Shown here: positions 63,986 through 64,000 of the stretch, one piece after another | Numbering within the stretch: the stretch's first letter is position 1 | Layout of the letters: the number at the start of each line of letters is the position of its first letter | From: Brasenia schreberi | Taxonomy: Eukaryota; Streptophyta; Magnoliopsida; Nymphaeales; Cabombaceae | Assembly (NCBI GenBank): GCA_036023115.1 | Contig: JAYKKT010000037.1 | Location: 4,602,501-4,666,500 of the forward strand | DNA length: 64,000 bases | Direction of reading: 5' to 3' | The notes under the pieces: generated by a model | The model's database searches: none | Told to the model about the DNA's origin: nothing | Seen by the model: only the letters and a program-made list of their open reading frames with translations | Program-made: the position numbers and the translations under genes

Positions 63986-64000
63986 ACCCTTAAACACAAG

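Overview
This is nuclear DNA of a flowering plant. It is AT-rich, has GT-AG introns up to several kilobases long, and carries plant-type genes, Copia, Gypsy, RTE and Mutator-like transposons, many (TA)n and (CT)n tracts, and a dispersed tRNA-derived SINE-like family. The species cannot be assigned from the sequence.

Three genes are supported. (1) A bHLH transcription factor of the FBH / bHLH80-81-122-128-130 type lies on the minus strand at 12709..6561. I assembled it from six exons with consistent splice sites and reading phase; it encodes 374 residues. (2) LSM7, the LSm7 subunit of the Sm-like RNA-binding ring, lies on the plus strand at 35775..43568. It has five coding exons and 99 residues, the first exon carries only the ATG, and intron 2 holds a complete-length but dead RTE LINE. 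(3) An AGC-VIII protein kinase of the UNICORN (UCN) type lies on the minus strand near 50408..49119 and appears to lack coding introns.

Layout. 1-4191: 5' part of a decayed minus-strand Ty1/copia element. 4192-6560: intergenic DNA with MITE-like sequence. 6561-12709: the bHLH gene, whose introns contain SINE, MITE and LINE-tail sequence, a compound microsatellite and a 96-bp tandem duplication. 12710-35774: mostly repeats, including hAT-type MITEs with 8-bp target duplications, other small inverted-repeat elements, SINEs and microsatellites. 35775-43568: LSM7. 43569-49118: repeats, including an apparently inverted RTE remnant. 49119-50537: the kinase. 50538-55806: microsatellites, two tandem duplications and SINEs. 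55807-62690: a Mutator-like element (MULE) with long inverted ends, a decayed transposase plus OTU-peptidase remnant, and a convergent plant-mobile-domain fragment. This MULE is split by a 2.08-kb solo LTR with a perfect 5-bp target duplication. 62691-64000: a hAT-type MITE and a diverged tandem repeat.

The three genes are unrelated in pathway (transcription, RNA decay/splicing, signalling). The most informative structure is the nested MULE at the right end. No CRISPR array, operon or intact viral genome is visible, and I found nothing that I would call a wholly new system.
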